Positions 63,105 to 64,000 of a stretch of DNA of 64,000 bases are shown piece by piece (the stretch's first letter is position 1; each line of letters begins with the position of its first letter). The translations under genes were made by a program, and so were the position numbers. The notes under the pieces were generated by a model. That model worked only from the letters and a program-made list of their open reading frames with translations, was not told where the DNA came from and searched no databases. Source of the stretch: Halopseudomonas sabulinigri (GTDB lineage: Bacteria; Pseudomonadota; Gammaproteobacteria; Pseudomonadales; Pseudomonadaceae); NCBI RefSeq assembly GCF_900105255.1, contig NZ_LT629763.1, positions 1,240,001-1,304,000 on the forward strand, written 5' to 3'.

Positions 63105-64000
63105 CCCCCGGTCGCAGTTGCCCGCTGGACTATCAACTGCCCGCAAACGCCTTCCGCGGTGAGCCCGCGTTCGAGTGCGACACCCTGTATGTGGTGGGCG
63201 GTCTGTACGGTAACGAGCAGGCACTGGCCGCGCTGCACAAGCGCTTGCTGCGCGAGCCATTGGCAAAGGTGGTGTTCAATGGCGACGCGCACTGGTTCGA
63301 CGCAGAGCCGGGCCTGTTCAGCCGTATCGAGCAGCAACTAACGCCCCACCTGCTGCTGCGCGGCAACGTGGAGACCGAACTCGGCCGTCCTGGAACCGGC
63401 GAGCATGGCTGCGGCTGCGCCTATCCCGACGACGTACCCGAGCAGGCTGTCGCCTGGTCCAACGCCATCCATCAACGGCTCACCGCTGCGGTGCGCCAGC
63501 TGCCTGGTATGCCAGAGCAACTCGCCGCCCGCCCGGCCACCGCCCTGGTCAGTGTTGGCGGGCAGCGCGTGGCCATCAGCCATGGCGACGAGCAGTCACT
63601 GGCGGGCTGGCAATGCGACCGTCAGGCGCTGCGCTCGGCCGAACGGCAACAAGAGATTGGCCGCTGGTGTGAGCAACAACAGATCAGCGTGCTGACCACC
63701 AGTCACACCTGCTCGCCGGCCGCACTGGCCAGCGAGCATTGGGCGGTAATCAATAACGGCGCCGCCGGCATGCCCAACTTCAACAACGGTTGCTATGGAT
63801 TGGTCACACGCATTGCGGCGCAGCCCAGCATGGCAGCCTTGTATCGCGCGCAGGTGGCTGGATTGTATATCGAGGCGATCCCGCTTAATTACGATAACCA
63901 GGCGTTTCTCGCCGAGTTTGACCGCCAATGGCCAGCAGGCAGCCCCGCGGCCCTGTCGTACCGCGAACGCATTACCCAAGGCACCGCCGAGCAACCGCTA
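63101..64000 (+). CDS. Metallophosphoesterase-like protein, 3'-truncated by the window edge
   Basis: At least 300 residues, no stop before the window end. The layout is calcineurin-like, but several metal ligands differ from the usual motifs. The DxHGN position reads GGLYGN (33-38), GNHE reads GNVE (88-91) and GHTH reads SHTC (201-204). GDAHWFD (61-67) and SHGD (160-163) are kept, and NNGAAGMPN matches the usual NpGS region. ATG overlaps the transporter stop by 4 bases. It may be catalytically altered. Confidence 0.7.
   Translation, partial: MTPGRSCPLDYQLPANAFRGEPAFECDTLYVVGGLYGNEQALAALHKRLLREPLAKVVFNGDAHWFDAEPGLFSRIEQQLTPHLLLRGNVETELGRPGTGEHGCGCAYPDDVPEQAVAWSNAIHQRLTAAVRQLPGMPEQLAARPATALVSVGGQRVAISHGDEQSLAGWQCDRQALRSAERQQEIGRWCEQQQISVLTTSHTCSPAALASEHWAVINNGAAGMPNFNNGCYGLVTRIAAQPSMAALYRAQVAGLYIEAIPLNYDNQAFLAEFDRQWPAGSPAALSYRERITQGTAEQPL

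Noticed and set aside
1..64000. CRISPR arrays, insertion sequences, prophage or toxin-antitoxin loci
   Set aside because: No regularly spaced repeats, transposase, integrase or phage structural genes were seen in any frame.

Overview
The window looks like a chromosomal segment from a GC-rich gammaproteobacterium of the Pseudomonas lineage. The order treY, glgX, EEP hydrolase, clsB, ybhN, glgB, treS-maltokinase, glgE, with Ku and LigD nearby, is the arrangement I recall from the stress-related PA2150-PA2165 region of P. aeruginosa. A DUF3509-like protein, AapJQMP, a MucR-like MHYT-GGDEF-EAL protein and MocR/DUF1127 and DUF1302/DUF1329 neighbours also fit Pseudomonas or Halopseudomonas. This assignment rests on gene content and recalled synteny only.

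Layout. (1) 1-17.1 kb: storage-glucan and trehalose metabolism. treY (cut at the left edge), a DUF2934 protein and glgX run rightward with start/stop overlaps. The EEP-clsB-ybhN membrane-lipid operon follows. A leftward operon of SDR, glgE, treS-maltokinase and glgB meets it head-on. Together these genes convert trehalose to maltose, to maltose-1-phosphate, to branched glucan, and then back to trehalose. (2) 17.1-22.8 kb: a DUF3509-like protein, an MscS-family channel, and the Ku-LigD end-joining pair. (3) 22.9-26.1 kb: a small acidic secreted protein, then a translationally coupled heme-oxygenase-like metalloenzyme and methyltransferase. (4) 26.4-29.0 kb: tRNA-Pro(CGG) and the molybdenum cofactor genes mobA, moaB and moeA. 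(5) 29.1-35.6 kb: a secreted beta-propeller, a secreted retropepsin-like protein, a MocR regulator divergent from a DUF1127 protein, an IMPase-family phosphatase, a DUF2845 protein and a diguanylate cyclase. (6) 35.8-45.0 kb: the aapJQMP amino-acid transporter, an MHYT-GGDEF-EAL protein, an alpha/beta hydrolase and a Bcr/CflA exporter. (7) 45.0-47.9 kb: a DAHP synthase with an aromatic leader peptide and attenuator, and a DEAD-box helicase. (8) 48.1-59.7 kb: a duplicated AraC / DUF1302 / DUF1329 module with a third, frameshifted DUF1302 copy between. (9) 59.7-64 kb: an exported methyltransferase-like protein, then an arsS, SSS-family transporter and metallophosphoesterase-like operon cut at the right edge.

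The best leads outside ordinary annotation are these: the 43-residue leader peptide with a Phe-Tyr-Phe-Gly-Tyr-Trp-Phe run and downstream terminator ahead of the DAHP synthase; four GAAC(T/C)(T/C)-N17-TC promoter-like sites before the stress and repair operons; the expanded DUF1302/DUF1329 locus with its shared upstream palindrome; the metalloenzyme-methyltransferase pair; and the metallophosphoesterase with eroded metal-binding motifs beside arsS. I saw no CRISPR array, insertion sequence, integrase or prophage.
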